Shown one piece after another: positions 1-10,197 of a DNA stretch of 64,000 nucleotides (positions are counted from its first letter, which is position 1; every line of letters starts with the position of its first letter). The position numbers and the translations under genes are program-made. The notes beneath the pieces were generated by a model that made no database searches, was not told the origin of the DNA, and saw only the letters and a program-made list of their open reading frames with translations. Location: positions 992,001 through 1,056,000 of the forward strand of contig NZ_CP096184.1 in NCBI RefSeq assembly GCF_020447105.2, given 5' to 3'. Origin of the DNA: Demequina sp. TMPB413. GTDB taxonomy: Bacteria > Actinomycetota > Actinomycetes > Actinomycetales > Demequinaceae.

Positions 1-1
1 C

Positions 2-1138
2 CACACCCACCTGCGCGAGCCAGGACGGGAGGATGCGGAGACCATCGAGACAGGTTCGCTGGCCGCCGCGAGAGGTGGCTGGACCGCGATCCACGCCATG
101 GCGAACACCAACCCCGTGGCCGACACGGCGGGAGTGGTCGAGCAGGTCTGGTCAAGGGGACGCGAGATCGGGCTGGTTGACGTGTACCCGGTGGGCGCCG
201 TCACCGTTGGCCTCAAGGGCGAGCACTTGTCGGAGATGGGCGCGATGGCTCACTCCCGCGCACGGGTTCGACTCTTCAGCGACGACGGAATCTGTGTGAA
301 CGACCCCGTCATCATGCGCCGCGCCCTCGAGTACGTGAAGTCCTTCGACGGAGCGGTCGTGCAGCATGCCCAAGACCTGCGCCTGACAGAGGGCTCCCAA
401 ATGCATGAGGGCGAAGTCTCAGCAGAGCTCGGCCTCACGGGCTGGCCTGCCGTGGCAGAAGAGTCGATTGTGGCTCGCGACGTGTTGCTTGCCGGCCACG
501 TCGGTTCGCGAGTCCATATTCAGCACCTGTCGACGGCTGGCTCCGTCGACATCGTCAGGTGGGCGAAGTCCCGCGGCATCAATGTGACGGCAGAGGCGAC
601 GCCTCACCACCTCTTCCTGACCCACGAAGAGGCCAGAAGTTACAACCCGCTGTTCAAGGTGAATCCGCCACTGCGTACTGCGGAGGATGTTGACGCCGTG
701 CGTCAGGGCCTTGCCGACGGCACGATCGACATCGTCGCGACGGACCATGCGCCCCACCCCAGTGAGGACAAGGATTGCGAGTGGGCCGCGGCGGCCTTCG
801 GCATGACGGGCCTCGAAACCGCGCTGGGGATCGTTCAGTCGGTCATGGTCGACTCGGGGCTGATGACCTGGCGGGACGTGGCGCGCGTGATGTCGACAAC
901 GCCGGCGAGCATCGGCAGAGTCTCGCAGTGGCACGGCCGACCGATAGCGGTGGGGGAGCCGGCGCACTTGACCCTCGTGGATCCCCATGCCACGTACACG
1001 GTTGACCCCGCGTCGCATGCGAGCAGGTCGCGCAACACGCCTTACGCTGGCAGGGTCCTCCCAGGCCGTGCCGTTGCCACCTTCTTGCGCGGCAAGCCCA
1101 CCTACCTTGATCCACGTTTCGAAGGAGTGTTCGCGTGA
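2..1138 (+). CDS. pyrC: Dihydroorotase, 5' end cut off by the window
   Basis: Cyclises carbamoyl-aspartate to dihydroorotate, the third step of pyrimidine synthesis, in the cytosol. The frame is open from base 2 and begins at the metal-binding HTHLREPG motif, so only a short N-terminal piece is missing. Further hallmarks follow in order: an NTNPV segment, an HIQHLS segment with a metal-binding histidine, and ATDHAPH with the catalytic aspartate near the C-terminus. The stop overlaps the GTG of carA by four bases (GTGA), so the two are translationally coupled. The true start lies upstream of the window, probably after pyrB. Confidence 0.96.
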   Translation, partial: HTHLREPGREDAETIETGSLAAARGGWTAIHAMANTNPVADTAGVVEQVWSRGREIGLVDVYPVGAVTVGLKGEHLSEMGAMAHSRARVRLFSDDGICVNDPVIMRRALEYVKSFDGAVVQHAQDLRLTEGSQMHEGEVSAELGLTGWPAVAEESIVARDVLLAGHVGSRVHIQHLSTAGSVDIVRWAKSRGINVTAEATPHHLFLTHEEARSYNPLFKVNPPLRTAEDVDAVRQGLADGTIDIVATDHAPHPSEDKDCEWAAAAFGMTGLETALGIVQSVMVDSGLMTWRDVARVMSTTPASIGRVSQWHGRPIAVGEPAHLTLVDPHATYTVDPASHASRSRNTPYAGRVLPGRAVATFLRGKPTYLDPRFEGVFA

Positions 1139-2283
1139 GCAACGACCAGGCCGTGCTCGTCCTCGAAAACGGCGACGTGTACCGTGGACAGGCCTATGGC
1201 GCCCGCGGTCAGACCCTCGGCGAGATCGTCTTCAACACGGGCATGACGGGCTACCAAGAGACGCTGACAGACCCCTCGTACTACCAGCAGATTGTCGTGA
1301 TGACGGCGCCGCACATCGGCAACACCGGCATGAATGACCAGGACGCCGAGTCACGGCGCATTTGGGTTGCGGGTTTTGTGGTGCGCGAGCCAGCCCGCAG
1401 GTCCAGCAACTGGCGTTCTCAGCGGACGCTCGAGGCTGACCTTGCGGAACAAGGCGTCGTTTCCCTGTCAGGAATCGACACGCGCAAGCTCACGAGGACA
1501 CTGCGCACTGCAGGCACGATGCGCGCTGGCATCTTCTCCGGCGACGCCATCGCCGACGATGCCGAACTGCTGGCACGTGTGCGCGAGTCTGCGCCCATGG
1601 CGGGAGCACATCTCGCCGACGCCGTCTCGATCGATGGCGACTACGTCATCTCGCCGCCTGAAGGCGTCGACCAAGTGGCGCACGTTGTCGCCGTCGACCT
1701 TGGCATTAAGGCCATGACTCCAGAGCTCATGGCTCAGCGCGGAATCAAGGTCACGGTCGTTCCCTCATCGTGGACGGCAGAGCAGATTCTCGCTCGCGAG
1801 CCTGACGGTGTCTTCTTCTCGAACGGACCAGGGGACCCGTCTGCGGCGGACAGGTCGGTGAGCGTCGTGCGCGGCATTCTCGATGCACGAGTGCCGCTTT
1901 TCGGGATTTGTTTTGGCAATCAACTCTTGGGCCGCGCCCTTGGCTACGGAACATACAAGCTGCGTTTTGGCCACCGCGGCATCAACCAGCCCGTGATGGA
2001 CCGCACCACTGGCAAGGTGGAGGTGACGAGTCACAACCACGGTTTCGCGGTGGATGCACCGCTCGACGGCGCCAGCGACTCGCCCAACGGCTACGGGAGA
2101 GTGCGCGTCAGCCACGTCTGTCTCAACGACGATGTCGTCGAAGGTCTCGAGTGCCTCGACGCGCCCGCCTTCTCTGTGCAGTACCACCCAGAGGCGGCCG
2201 CAGGGCCCCACGATGCCTCATACCTCTTTGACCGCTTCCTCGACCTCATGAACGGTCGGCGCACCTTGGAAGGAACGCACTAG
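1135..2283 (+). CDS. carA: Carbamoyl-phosphate synthase small (glutaminase) subunit
   Basis: Releases ammonia from glutamine and channels it to CarB for carbamoyl phosphate synthesis, feeding pyrimidines and arginine. At 382 residues it has the usual length. The N-terminal half holds the CarA-specific domain (NTGMTGYQE). The C-terminal half is a class I glutamine amidotransferase with nucleophile Cys259 in GICFGNQL and His351/Glu353 in HPEA. It starts with GTG overlapping the pyrC stop, and its TAG shares its last base with the GTG of carB, so it lies inside one operon. Confidence 0.97.
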   Translation: MSNDQAVLVLENGDVYRGQAYGARGQTLGEIVFNTGMTGYQETLTDPSYYQQIVVMTAPHIGNTGMNDQDAESRRIWVAGFVVREPARRSSNWRSQRTLEADLAEQGVVSLSGIDTRKLTRTLRTAGTMRAGIFSGDAIADDAELLARVRESAPMAGAHLADAVSIDGDYVISPPEGVDQVAHVVAVDLGIKAMTPELMAQRGIKVTVVPSSWTAEQILAREPDGVFFSNGPGDPSAADRSVSVVRGILDARVPLFGICFGNQLLGRALGYGTYKLRFGHRGINQPVMDRTTGKVEVTSHNHGFAVDAPLDGASDSPNGYGRVRVSHVCLNDDVVEGLECLDAPAFSVQYHPEAAAGPHDASYLFDRFLDLMNGRRTLEGTH

Positions 2284-5200
2284 TGCCCCGCCGCGACGAT
2301 ATTCAGACCGTGATGGTGATCGGCTCCGGCCCGATCGTCATCGGCCAGGCATGCGAGTTTGACTACTCCGGCACCCAGGCGTGCCGGGTGCTCAAGGCCG
2401 AGGGCCTGCGAGTTGTCCTGCTCAACTCCAACCCCGCCACGATCATGACGGACCCCGAGTTCGCTGACGCCACCTACGTGGAGCCGATCACGACGGAAGT
2501 GATTGAGCGCATCATCGAGAAGGAGCGTCCCGACGCGCTCTTGCCGACGCTGGGCGGCCAGACCGCGCTCAATGCCGCCATCGCTGCGGCAGAGGCAGGC
2601 ATCCTTGACCGCTACGACGTCGAGTTGATCGGCGCCAACCTTGAGGCGATTAACCTTGGCGAGAACCGCGAACTGTTCAAGGGCGTCGTGGAACGCTGCG
2701 GCGCGGAGAGCGCGCGTTCGCACATCTGTCACACGATGGAAGAACTGATCGCGGCGGCCGAAGACCTCAAGTACCCGGTCGTCGTGCGCCCTTCGTTCAC
2801 CATGGGCGGCCTCGGCTCAGGCTTCGCCTACAACGAGGAAGACTTGCGCCGCATCGGCGGGGCCGGACTGCACTACTCGCCGTCCACCGAGGTACTGCTC
2901 GAAGAATCAATCCTCGGGTGGAAAGAGTACGAGCTCGAATTGATGCGCGACCGCAACGACAACGTCGTCGTGGTGTGCTCAATCGAGAATGTCGACCCCG
3001 TGGGCGTCCACACGGGCGACTCCGTGACCGTTGCGCCTGCCCTCACGTTGACCGACCGCGAGTATCAGAAGCTCCGCGACGTGGGCATCGCTGTGATCCG
3101 TGAGGTGGGCGTCGACACCGGAGGCTGCAACATTCAGTTTGCCGTCGAGCCGGACACCGGTCGCGTCATCGTCATCGAGATGAACCCGCGCGTGTCGAGG
3201 TCATCGGCTCTCGCCTCGAAGGCGACGGGCTTCCCCATCGCCAAGATCGCCGCGAGGCTCGCCATCGGCTACACGCTCGACGAGATCCCCAACGACATCA
3301 CGGGTTCGACGCCAGCGAGCTTCGAGCCGACGCTCGACTACGTCGTCGTCAAGGTTCCTCGTTTCGCCTTTGAGAAGTTCCCCGCGGCTGACCCTGTGCT
3401 CACCACCACCATGAAGTCGGTCGGCGAGGCCATGGCAATGGGCCGCAACTTCACGGAGGCGCTCGGCAAGGCCATGCGCTCCATTGACAAGAAGGGCCAG
3501 GTGTTCCACTGGGAGGGCGAGCCGCCCACCGGCGCGACTCTTGACGCCTTGATTGCCGAATGCGCCATTCCCACCGAACACCGGCTGATCCAGGTGCAGC
3601 AAGCCCTCCGCGCCGCCGTCGCCGATCCCGGGGTGCTTGACCGCGTTTTCGACGCCACAGGGATCGACCCGTGGTTCCTCGATCAGATTCTGCTCGTCAA
3701 CGAGATCGCGCTCGAGGTTACTGGTGCCGCTCGTCTCGATGGTGCCCTGCTGCGGCGAGCCAAGAGTCACGGTCTGTCGGATGCGCAGCTGGCGAAGCTG
3801 CGCCACATCGACGAGACGCAGATCGCTTCCGCGCGCGTCGAGGCAGGGGTGCTGCCAGTCTTCAAGACAGTAGATACCTGCGCCGCCGAGTTCGAGGCAC
3901 ACACGCCCTATCACTACAGCTCTTACGACGAAGAGAGCGAGGTGCAGCCGCGCGAACGCGAGGCCGTCCTCATCCTCGGCTCTGGACCCAACCGCATCGG
4001 CCAGGGGATCGAGTTTGACTACTCGTGCGTCCACGCGGCTCTCACGTTGAGGGACGAGTACGAGACCGTCATGATCAACTGCAACCCAGAGACCGTCTCC
4101 ACTGACTACGACACGTCCGATCGCCTGTACTTCGAGCCCCTCACCTTCGAGGACGTGATGGCCGTGTACGAGGCAGAGAAGGCCGCGGGGCCTATCAAGG
4201 GAATGCTGGTCCAACTGGGCGGGCAGACGCCCCTGAGCCTCGCTCAGCGCCTCGCCGACGCAGGGGTGCCGATTCTTGGCACCAGCCCGCAGGCGATCGA
4301 CAAGGCTGAGGATCGCCGCGAGTTCGGCGTCGTACTCGAGACTGCAGGCCTTCCTGCTCCTCAGTACGGCACTGCCCACGGCATCGACGAGGCGATCGAG
4401 ATTGCCGAGCGGATCGGCTTCCCTGTGCTCGTGAGGCCTTCTTACGTGCTCGGCGGGCGCGGCATGGAGATTGTCTACTCTCGCGAACAACTTCTTGACT
4501 ACGGCACCAGGATGGCCGACGTGGGCGACCACGCCACAGACGCGCCACTGCTGATCGACAAGTTCCTCGACGACGCCATCGAGATCGACGTCGACGCCCT
4601 CTTCGATGGCGACGAGATGTTCCTCGGCGGCGTCATGGAGCACATTGAGGAAGCGGGCATCCACTCGGGGGACTCTGCGTGCGTGTTGCCGCCGGTCACG
4701 CTCTCAGCGGCCGACCTCGACCGCATCAGGGTCTCCACGGAAGCCCTCGCACGCGGCATCGGCGTCAAGGGGCTCATGAATGTGCAGTTCGCCCTAGCCA
4801 GCGACGTGCTGTACGTGCTGGAGGCGAACCCGAGGGCGTCGCGCACCGTGCCGTTCGTGGCCAAGGCAACGGGAGTGCCGATCGCCAAGGCGGCGGCCCG
4901 CGTCATGCTGGGAGCGTCCATCTCCGAGCTGAAGGCGGAAGGCGTGCTGCCGCAGGTGGACGCGAGCGTCTACAACGACCACGCCAGGATCGCCGTCAAG
5001 GAAGCGGTGCTGCCCTTCAAGCGCTTCCGCACTCGGGATGGCCTCGCCGTCGATTCCGTGCTGGGGCCGGAGATGCGCTCGACGGGCGAGGTCATGGGCT
5101 TCGATGAGACGTTCCCTCTTGCCTTTGCCAAGTCTCAGGCGGGTGCCATCGGAGGCTTGCCGATGTCTGGCACCGTCTTCGTGTCGATGGCCGATCGCGA

Positions 5201-5603
5201 CAAGCGGGCCATCACCTTCCCGGTGGCGCGGCTTCATCAACTTGGATTCACCATCTTGGCGACGGAAGGGACTCGCAGGGTGCTGTTGCGCCATGGCATC
5301 CCTTCCGAGGTGGTGCGCAAGAAGTCTCAGGGCAAGGGTCCTCACGGAGAGCCCACCATCGTCGATCTCATCAACGGCGGCCAGATCGACATGGTGGTGA
5401 ATACGCCTTCAGGTCAAGGAGCACGTGCCGATGGTTATGAGATCAGGGCGGCGGCCACCGCGGCCGACGTGGCGATCATCACGACCACTCAGCAGCTTGC
5501 TGCCGCTGTGCAGGCGATCGAGGCGCTCCAGGGAGGGCGGTTCGAGGTCATGAGTTTGCAGGATGTTGCGCGTGCCTTAGCGCCAGCGAGAACGCCCAGG
5601 TAG
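2283..5603 (+). CDS. carB: Carbamoyl-phosphate synthase large subunit
   Basis: The synthetase half of the CarAB complex: it makes carbamoyl phosphate from bicarbonate, ammonia and two ATP. The 1106 residues show the expected internal duplication: [10 protein letters not shown] opens the first ATP-grasp half and [11 protein letters not shown] the second (about residue 565), each with an EMNPR or EANPR metal-site motif. A C-terminal MGS-like allosteric domain follows (about residues 960-1100). The GTG start overlaps the carA stop by one base. The TAG stop is also the first half of a likely -10 element for pyrF. Confidence 0.97.
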   Translation: MPRRDDIQTVMVIGSGPIVIGQACEFDYSGTQACRVLKAEGLRVVLLNSNPATIMTDPEFADATYVEPITTEVIERIIEKERPDALLPTLGGQTALNAAIAAAEAGILDRYDVELIGANLEAINLGENRELFKGVVERCGAESARSHICHTMEELIAAAEDLKYPVVVRPSFTMGGLGSGFAYNEEDLRRIGGAGLHYSPSTEVLLEESILGWKEYELELMRDRNDNVVVVCSIENVDPVGVHTGDSVTVAPALTLTDREYQKLRDVGIAVIREVGVDTGGCNIQFAVEPDTGRVIVIEMNPRVSRSSALASKATGFPIAKIAARLAIGYTLDEIPNDITGSTPASFEPTLDYVVVKVPRFAFEKFPAADPVLTTTMKSVGEAMAMGRNFTEALGKAMRSIDKKGQVFHWEGEPPTGATLDALIAECAIPTEHRLIQVQQALRAAVADPGVLDRVFDATGIDPWFLDQILLVNEIALEVTGAARLDGALLRRAKSHGLSDAQLAKLRHIDETQIASARVEAGVLPVFKTVDTCAAEFEAHTPYHYSSYDEESEVQPREREAVLILGSGPNRIGQGIEFDYSCVHAALTLRDEYETVMINCNPETVSTDYDTSDRLYFEPLTFEDVMAVYEAEKAAGPIKGMLVQLGGQTPLSLAQRLADAGVPILGTSPQAIDKAEDRREFGVVLETAGLPAPQYGTAHGIDEAIEIAERIGFPVLVRPSYVLGGRGMEIVYSREQLLDYGTRMADVGDHATDAPLLIDKFLDDAIEIDVDALFDGDEMFLGGVMEHIEEAGIHSGDSACVLPPVTLSAADLDRIRVSTEALARGIGVKGLMNVQFALASDVLYVLEANPRASRTVPFVAKATGVPIAKAAARVMLGASISELKAEGVLPQVDASVYNDHARIAVKEAVLPFKRFRTRDGLAVDSVLGPEMRSTGEVMGFDETFPLAFAKSQAGAIGGLPMSGTVFVSMADRDKRAITFPVARLHQLGFTILATEGTRRVLLRHGIPSEVVRKKSQGKGPHGEPTIVDLINGGQIDMVVNTPSGQGARADGYEIRAAATAADVAIITTTQQLAAAVQAIEALQGGRFEVMSLQDVARALAPARTPR

Positions 5604-5606
5604 AGT
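5601..5606 (+). promoter_or_regulatory. Candidate -10 element (TAGAGT) for pyrF
   Basis: The hexamer fits TANNNT and its first three bases are the carB stop codon. Initiation about seven bases downstream would give a leader of about 40 bases that carries the pyrF ribosome binding site. No convincing -35 is seen. Confidence 0.35.
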
Positions 5607-5654
5607 GGCTCGTATTACATGACGATCGATCAGGTATCAAGGAACGGAGGTCCC

Positions 5655-6512
5655 ATGGCGTTCGGAGCAAGGCTTGACTCCGCGATCCAGCAGTGGGGAC
5701 CACTGTGCGTCGGCATCGACCCTCACCCCGAACTCTTGGCCCGTTGGGGCCTCACCGATACCCCTGAGTCGCTCGTGTCATTCGCCGACGCCGTGTTGGA
5801 AGCGTCGGCGCGCTCAGTTGCCGCCGTCAAGCCGAATGCGGCCTTCTTCGAGCGGCACGGAGCGAGGGGAGTAGCAGCACTCGAGCACACGTTGCGGCGC
5901 GCGAAAGAATTGGGCATCCTCACCATCCTCGACGTCAAGCGCGGAGACATTGGCTCGACCATGGAGGGCTATGCCGACGCGTACCTTGCGCAAGGCGTTC
6001 CGCTCGAGGCCGACGCCATTACGGTGTCGCCATTCTTGGGCTTCGGATCGCTGAGGCCCGCGTTTGAGCTGGCTGAGCACACCGGCAAGGGCGTGTTCGT
6101 GCTCGCGCTGACGTCGAACCCAGAGGGAGCCTCGGTGCAGCACGCGACCGATGCGAATGGCCTCTCGGTGGCGCGCGCAATCGCCGAAGGAGCCGCAGAG
6201 TTGAACGCTGGCGCGAGCCCCATGGGCTCCGTCGGCTTGGTGGTGGGGGCCACCGTTGGTGATGCCGTGCGCAGTCTCGGCATTGATCTTGGCGCCGTTA
6301 ACGGCCCTCTGTTGTCCCCAGGGGTTGGCGCCCAAGGCGCCAGCCCGGCAGAGGTGGCGGACGTGTTCGGGTCAGCCCGGTCGCGCGTTCTCGTCAGCCA
6401 ATCACGGGGAGTGTTGATGGCTGGACCATTCGTGGAAAAGCTGAGAGGCGCCATTCAAGCCGCCGCCGGTGCTGCCCAGTACGCTTTGGGCACGGTGGAG
6501 GTAGGCGAGTAA
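5655..6512 (+). CDS. pyrF: Orotidine 5'-phosphate decarboxylase
   Basis: Decarboxylates OMP to UMP, the last step of de novo pyrimidine synthesis. The catalytic motif is LDVKRGDIGS with Asp93 and Lys95. At 285 residues it is the longer form common in actinobacteria. I chose ATG 5655 because GGAACGGAGGT ends four bases before it; an upstream in-frame ATG at 5619 lacks such a site. It follows carB by about 50 bases. Dihydroorotate dehydrogenase is not between carB and pyrF; a pyrD-like gene lies at the far end of the window. Confidence 0.96.
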   Translation: MAFGARLDSAIQQWGPLCVGIDPHPELLARWGLTDTPESLVSFADAVLEASARSVAAVKPNAAFFERHGARGVAALEHTLRRAKELGILTILDVKRGDIGSTMEGYADAYLAQGVPLEADAITVSPFLGFGSLRPAFELAEHTGKGVFVLALTSNPEGASVQHATDANGLSVARAIAEGAAELNAGASPMGSVGLVVGATVGDAVRSLGIDLGAVNGPLLSPGVGAQGASPAEVADVFGSARSRVLVSQSRGVLMAGPFVEKLRGAIQAAAGAAQYALGTVEVGE

Positions 6513-6533
6513 CGCCGCGAGTCCCACGGCGTT
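6511..6533 (+). other. Stem-loop between pyrF and mihF
   Basis: AACGCCG and CGGCGTT form a perfect 7-bp stem around a 9-base loop, starting on the last two bases of the pyrF stop. Three T residues end the right arm, too few for a standard Rho-independent terminator. It may be a weak terminator or a processing site. Confidence 0.35.
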
Positions 6534-6549
6534 TCAACAAGGAGGTCGC

Positions 6550-6864
6550 ATGGCTACACCGGAACTCACTGACGAGCAACGCGCTCAAGCGCTCGTCAAG
6601 GCCACAGCGGTGCGCAGCGCGCGCCGTGTCTTCAAGGAGAACCTCTCGCAAGGGCAGATGTCCCTGAGTGAGGCGATCTCTCGCGCCAAGGCGGACGACG
6701 CTTTGGCTGGCATACGTGTTCACGACCTGTTGCAGTGTTTGCCAGGCGTCGGTCCCAAGCGAGCCACCGTCGTCATGGAAGACATCGGAATCTCGCCTGC
6801 CCGTCGTGTGCGCGGGCTAGGAACCCATCAGGTAGACGCGCTGGTGGCGCGCGAGCGCGGATGA
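6550..6864 (+). CDS. mihF: Actinobacterial integration host factor (mIHF)
   Basis: A small nucleoid-associated protein that binds and bends DNA; it is unrelated to HU/IHF of proteobacteria and found in actinobacteria. The 104-residue product has the family's helical N-terminal part and a C-terminal helix-two-turn-helix ([10 protein letters not shown] near residue 65, then an arginine-rich RRVRGLG). A perfect AAGGAGG lies upstream of ATG 6550. Position between pyrF and gmk is the conserved actinobacterial order. Its stop overlaps the gmk start by four bases. Confidence 0.95.
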   Translation: MATPELTDEQRAQALVKATAVRSARRVFKENLSQGQMSLSEAISRAKADDALAGIRVHDLLQCLPGVGPKRATVVMEDIGISPARRVRGLGTHQVDALVARERG

Positions 6865-7415
6865 CCCGACTCGTCGTCGTGGCCGGTCCCTCCGCCGTTG
6901 GCAAAGGCACCTTGGTCACCGCACTGAAGGAACGCATGCCAGAGGTGTGGGTATCGGTCTCGGCGACGACGAGGCCCGCTCGGCCATCGGAAAGCGATGG
7001 CGTGCACTACTTTTTTGTCACGCCAGAAGAGTTCACACGGATGGCTGAGCGGGGCCAACTCCTCGAGTGGGCCGTTGTCCACGGCACGCATCGATACGGC
7101 ACTCCGCGAGCGCCCGTCGAGGAGCGACTCGCGCGGGGGATTCCCGTGGTGCTCGAGATTGACCTGCAGGGAGCGCGACAGGTCAAGCAGGCTATGCCAG
7201 AAGCGTTGTTCGTGTTCGTGGCGCCGCCATCGTTCGAGGCGCTCGTGGAACGGCTGGCCATCCGCGGCACTGAAGGAAGCGAAGAACGAGAGCGCCGGCT
7301 GGCGACCGCCAGGGAGGAACTCGCGGCAGTGAGCGAGTTCGACGTCACGCTCGTCAACGACACCCTGGACGACGCCGTGGAGGAGTTGCAGGCGATCGTG
7401 GCCTCGGCAGGCTAA
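6861..7415 (+). CDS. gmk: Guanylate kinase
   Basis: Phosphorylates GMP to GDP with ATP. The P-loop [10 protein letters not shown] is at residues 9-18, followed by [11 protein letters not shown] and the GMP-binding region (YFFVTPEEF), then an [10 protein letters not shown] segment. ATG 6861 overlaps the mihF TGA in ATGA and gives a normal 184-residue protein; the open frame extends further upstream inside mihF but has no enzyme sequence there. Confidence 0.96.
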   Translation: MTRLVVVAGPSAVGKGTLVTALKERMPEVWVSVSATTRPARPSESDGVHYFFVTPEEFTRMAERGQLLEWAVVHGTHRYGTPRAPVEERLARGIPVVLEIDLQGARQVKQAMPEALFVFVAPPSFEALVERLAIRGTEGSEERERRLATAREELAAVSEFDVTLVNDTLDDAVEELQAIVASAG

Positions 7416-7418
7416 GAT
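7413..7418 (+). promoter_or_regulatory. Candidate -10 element (TAAGAT) for rpoZ
   Basis: The hexamer begins on the gmk TAA stop codon. It would give a leader of about 45 bases ending in the GAGGAGAGG ribosome binding site of rpoZ. Confidence 0.35.
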
Positions 7419-7468
7419 AGGTGGCGCTGTCTGCCTTCAGGTGGGCGCGAGCGAGGAGAGGATTCACG

Positions 7469-7735
7469 TTGTCTGGAACCGTTGCACACCCCGAGGGCAT
7501 CACCAACCCGCCCATCGACGAGTTGCTTGCAAAGGTCGACTCCAAGTACGCGCTCGTGATCTATGGGTCAAAGCGTGCCCGCCAGATCAACGCGTACTAC
7601 GAGGCGCTTGGCGAGGGCCACTTCGAGAACGTCGGCCCGCTGGTGGAGGCTGACTCTACCGACAAGCCACTGTCTGTCGCCTTGCGCGAAATCAACAGCG
7701 GCAACCTCCTCGTGCTCGGCGAGACTGAGGTCTAG
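7469..7735 (+). CDS. rpoZ: RNA polymerase omega subunit
   Basis: Assists assembly and stability of the RNA polymerase beta-prime subunit. The 88-residue product contains the actinobacterial signature [11 protein letters not shown], then [17 protein letters not shown]. The start is a rare TTG at 7469, chosen because GAGGAGAGG lies just upstream and the N-terminus ([10 protein letters not shown]) then aligns with homologues; a GTG at 7421 would add 16 residues not expected in the family. It lies between gmk and coaBC, the usual order. Confidence 0.94.
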   Translation: MSGTVAHPEGITNPPIDELLAKVDSKYALVIYGSKRARQINAYYEALGEGHFENVGPLVEADSTDKPLSVALREINSGNLLVLGETEV

Positions 7736-7740
7736 CGTTC

Positions 7741-8973
7741 ATGCGGGTGCTGCTGGGAGTCACCGGCGGCATCGCGGCGTACAAGGTTGCGCTCGTGGCG
7801 CGCCGCCTCAAAGAGGACGGACACGCTGTTCGCGTGATTCCCACCGAGGCGTCGCTGAACTTTGTCGGTCGCGCCACCTGGGAGGCGCTCACTGGAGAGC
7901 CTGCCAGGTCGGGAACCTTTGAGAACGTGCCGGCTGTCGAGCACATCATGCTCGGCCAGCGCGCCGACATTGTGTTGGTTGCGCCAGCGACCGCTGACTT
8001 CTTGGCGTCGATGGCCGCCGGCGAGGCCCGCGACTTGCTGGGCAACGCCTTGCTCGCGACCACTGCCCCCGTCGTGGTGGCGCCAGCGATGCATACGGAG
8101 ATGTGGCGTCATCCTGCCACCGCGGCGAATGTCGCCACGTTGCTTGCGCGCGGCGTCCACGTCATCGAGCCCGACTCTGGACGCCTGACCGGCTCTGACA
8201 CGGGGCCAGGCCGCTTGCCTGAGCCAGACGACCTTGTCGCTGCACTCTATGCGGTGGCGCAGAGTTCGCAGATCGCGCCAACGCCGTCGTCCGGCACCGA
8301 CTCCTCTTGGGGAGATCTTGGCGGCGTGAGCATCGTCATCTCAGCAGGGGGTACACGAGAACCGATCGACGCCGTCAGATTCCTTGGCAACCGTTCGAGT
8401 GGTCACCAAGGCTTCGTTCTGGCGGAGGCGGCGCGGGAGCGCGGCGCCCAGGTCACCGTGGTCGCGGCTAACGTGGCGTTGCCGCTGGGGGAGGGCGTGG
8501 CGCGCGTGGACGTAGAAACGTCGGCGCAACTGGCCGACGCCATGCGCGAGGCGGCCATCGACGCTGACGCGGTGATCATGGCGGCGGCGGTGGCCGACTA
8601 TCGTCCCGCATCAACGAGCGCCAACAAGATCAAGAAGAACGGCGCATCGTTGACTCTCGAGCTCACGGAAACGGAAGACATCCTCGCGTCGCTCGTGGCA
8701 GCCAAGCCGCCAGGTCAGGTCATCGTCGGCTTCGCTGCAGAGACGGGCGACGACGCCGGCAGCGTTCTCGATTATGGCCGCGCCAAGGCGCGCCGCAAAA
8801 AGGCAGACCTCTTGGTGGTGAACGAAGTGGGCCACGGCGTCGGCTTTGGGGACGTCGCCAACGCGGTGTCCATGCTGGATGCCGACGGAGCGCTCGTTGC
8901 CGAGGCATCCGGAACCAAACTCTCGGTGGCGCACGCGGTGCTCGACCAAGTTGCCGAGCGCGTCAAGCGCTAG
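7741..8973 (+). CDS. coaBC: Bifunctional phosphopantothenoylcysteine decarboxylase / phosphopantothenate-cysteine ligase
   Basis: Catalyses two consecutive steps of coenzyme A synthesis. The N-terminal FMN-dependent CoaC domain (residues 1-180) has GVTGGIAAYK, active-site His68 and PAMHTEMW. The histidine in place of the usual Asn of PAMN is typical of actinobacterial enzymes. The C-terminal CoaB domain (about 195-405) has SAGGTREPIDAVRFLGNRSSG and AAAVADYRP. It begins five bases after the rpoZ stop and is 410 residues long. Confidence 0.96.
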   Translation: MRVLLGVTGGIAAYKVALVARRLKEDGHAVRVIPTEASLNFVGRATWEALTGEPARSGTFENVPAVEHIMLGQRADIVLVAPATADFLASMAAGEARDLLGNALLATTAPVVVAPAMHTEMWRHPATAANVATLLARGVHVIEPDSGRLTGSDTGPGRLPEPDDLVAALYAVAQSSQIAPTPSSGTDSSWGDLGGVSIVISAGGTREPIDAVRFLGNRSSGHQGFVLAEAARERGAQVTVVAANVALPLGEGVARVDVETSAQLADAMREAAIDADAVIMAAAVADYRPASTSANKIKKNGASLTLELTETEDILASLVAAKPPGQVIVGFAAETGDDAGSVLDYGRAKARRKKADLLVVNEVGHGVGFGDVANAVSMLDADGALVAEASGTKLSVAHAVLDQVAERVKR

Positions 8974-9020
8974 CACCTCGCGCACCCTCATCTCACGGCA
9001 GCCATGTCCGATGTGCCAAG

Positions 9021-9026
9021 TATGCT
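9021..9026 (+). promoter_or_regulatory. Candidate leaderless -10 (TATGCT) for metK
   Basis: TATGCT ends seven bases before ATG 9034. Transcription would start at or next to the start codon. There is no ribosome binding site before that ATG, which supports a leaderless message. Confidence 0.5.
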
Positions 9027-9033
9027 GAACGCC

Positions 9034-10197
9034 ATGTCGCTGCGCCTCTTCACCTCCGAGTCCGTCACCGAGGGCCACCCAGACAAGGTGTGCGATCAGG
9101 TCTCCGATGCCATCTTGGATGAGATGTTGCGCCAGGACCCCCAGTCGCGGGTTGCCGTCGAGACGATGGTCACCACGGGTCTCGTTCATGTGGCTGGCGA
9201 GGTGACCACCGAGGCCTACGTGGACATCCCCTCCACCATCCGTGGCGTGGTGAGGGACATCGGCTATACCTCGTCCCGCATCGGCTTCGATGCCGATTCT
9301 TGCGGTGTGTCCGTGTCGATCGGAGAGCAGAGTCCTGACATCTGGCTCGGAGTCGGCGATGCTACCGACTCCGACGCCCATGAACTCGGTGCCGGCGACC
9401 AGGGGCTCATGTTCGGCTACGCATGCAAAGACACGGCTGAACTGATGCCGCTGCCCATCGCTATGGCTCACGCGCTTACGGCGCGATTGGCCGCCGTCCG
9501 TAAGCAGGGAATCATTGAGGGATTGCGGCCAGACGGCAAGGCCCAGGTGACGATCGGCTATGACGGCGAGGTTCCCGTCACCGTCGACACTGTCGTCGTG
9601 TCCACTCAGCACCGCGAGGGCGCCAGCATCGGCGAGTTGCGCGAGGCAGTGGAGGCCCAGGTCATTGGACCAGTGCTCGCGAGTTTCGCGCTCGACGCGT
9701 CTGGACATCGCTCCTTGATCAACCCCACTGGCCGCTTCGAGATCGGGGGGCCGATGGGTGACGCGGGGCTCACTGGCCGCAAGATCATCGTTGACACCTA
9801 CGGGGGGATGGCGCGCCACGGGGGCGGAGCGTTTTCAGGGAAGGATCCTTCGAAGGTCGACCGTTCCGCCGCGTACGCGATGCGGTGGGTGGCCAAGAAC
9901 ATCGTTGCTGCTGGCCTTGCCGAGCGCTGCGAACTCCAGGTCGCCTACGCGATCGGAACCGCCTCTCCCGTTGGCCTGTATGCCGAGACGTTCGGCACGC
10001 ACACTGTCGATCCCGAGCGCATCGTGAAAGCCGTTCGCGAGGTCTTTGATCTGCGGCCCTCTGCTCTCATCGCTCAGCTCGACCTGCGTCGGCCGATTTA
10101 CCGAGCCACCGCGAGCTACGGGCACTTTGGACGGGAACTTCCCGACTTCACCTGGGAGCGGACCGATCGCGCAGACGCTCTCGCCGCGGCGGTCTAG
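9034..10197 (+). CDS. metK: S-adenosylmethionine synthase
   Basis: Makes S-adenosylmethionine from methionine and ATP; cytosolic tetramer. It opens with [19 protein letters not shown] (methionine and ATP site), and carries [12 protein letters not shown] and the [19 protein letters not shown] loop. I chose ATG 9034 (387 residues) over ATG 9004 or 9022 because homologues start just before LFTSESV and a -10 hexamer lies directly upstream. No SAM riboswitch is visible. The stop shares a base with the priA GTG. Confidence 0.96.
   Translation: MSLRLFTSESVTEGHPDKVCDQVSDAILDEMLRQDPQSRVAVETMVTTGLVHVAGEVTTEAYVDIPSTIRGVVRDIGYTSSRIGFDADSCGVSVSIGEQSPDIWLGVGDATDSDAHELGAGDQGLMFGYACKDTAELMPLPIAMAHALTARLAAVRKQGIIEGLRPDGKAQVTIGYDGEVPVTVDTVVVSTQHREGASIGELREAVEAQVIGPVLASFALDASGHRSLINPTGRFEIGGPMGDAGLTGRKIIVDTYGGMARHGGGAFSGKDPSKVDRSAAYAMRWVAKNIVAAGLAERCELQVAYAIGTASPVGLYAETFGTHTVDPERIVKAVREVFDLRPSALIAQLDLRRPIYRATASYGHFGRELPDFTWERTDRADALAAAV

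Noticed and set aside
3201..4664. 487-residue open frame on the minus strand inside carB
   Set aside because: It is the antisense shadow of a certain carB gene, with no ribosome binding site and no recognisable domain. Long antisense frames are usual at this GC content.
8974..9033. SAM riboswitch before metK
   Set aside because: The 60-base gap is too short for known SAM elements and shows a -10 hexamer just before the ATG instead.
8611..9819. 402-residue minus-strand frame across coaBC and metK
   Set aside because: It spans the boundary of two certain genes in antisense, is histidine- and arginine-rich, and has no domain.
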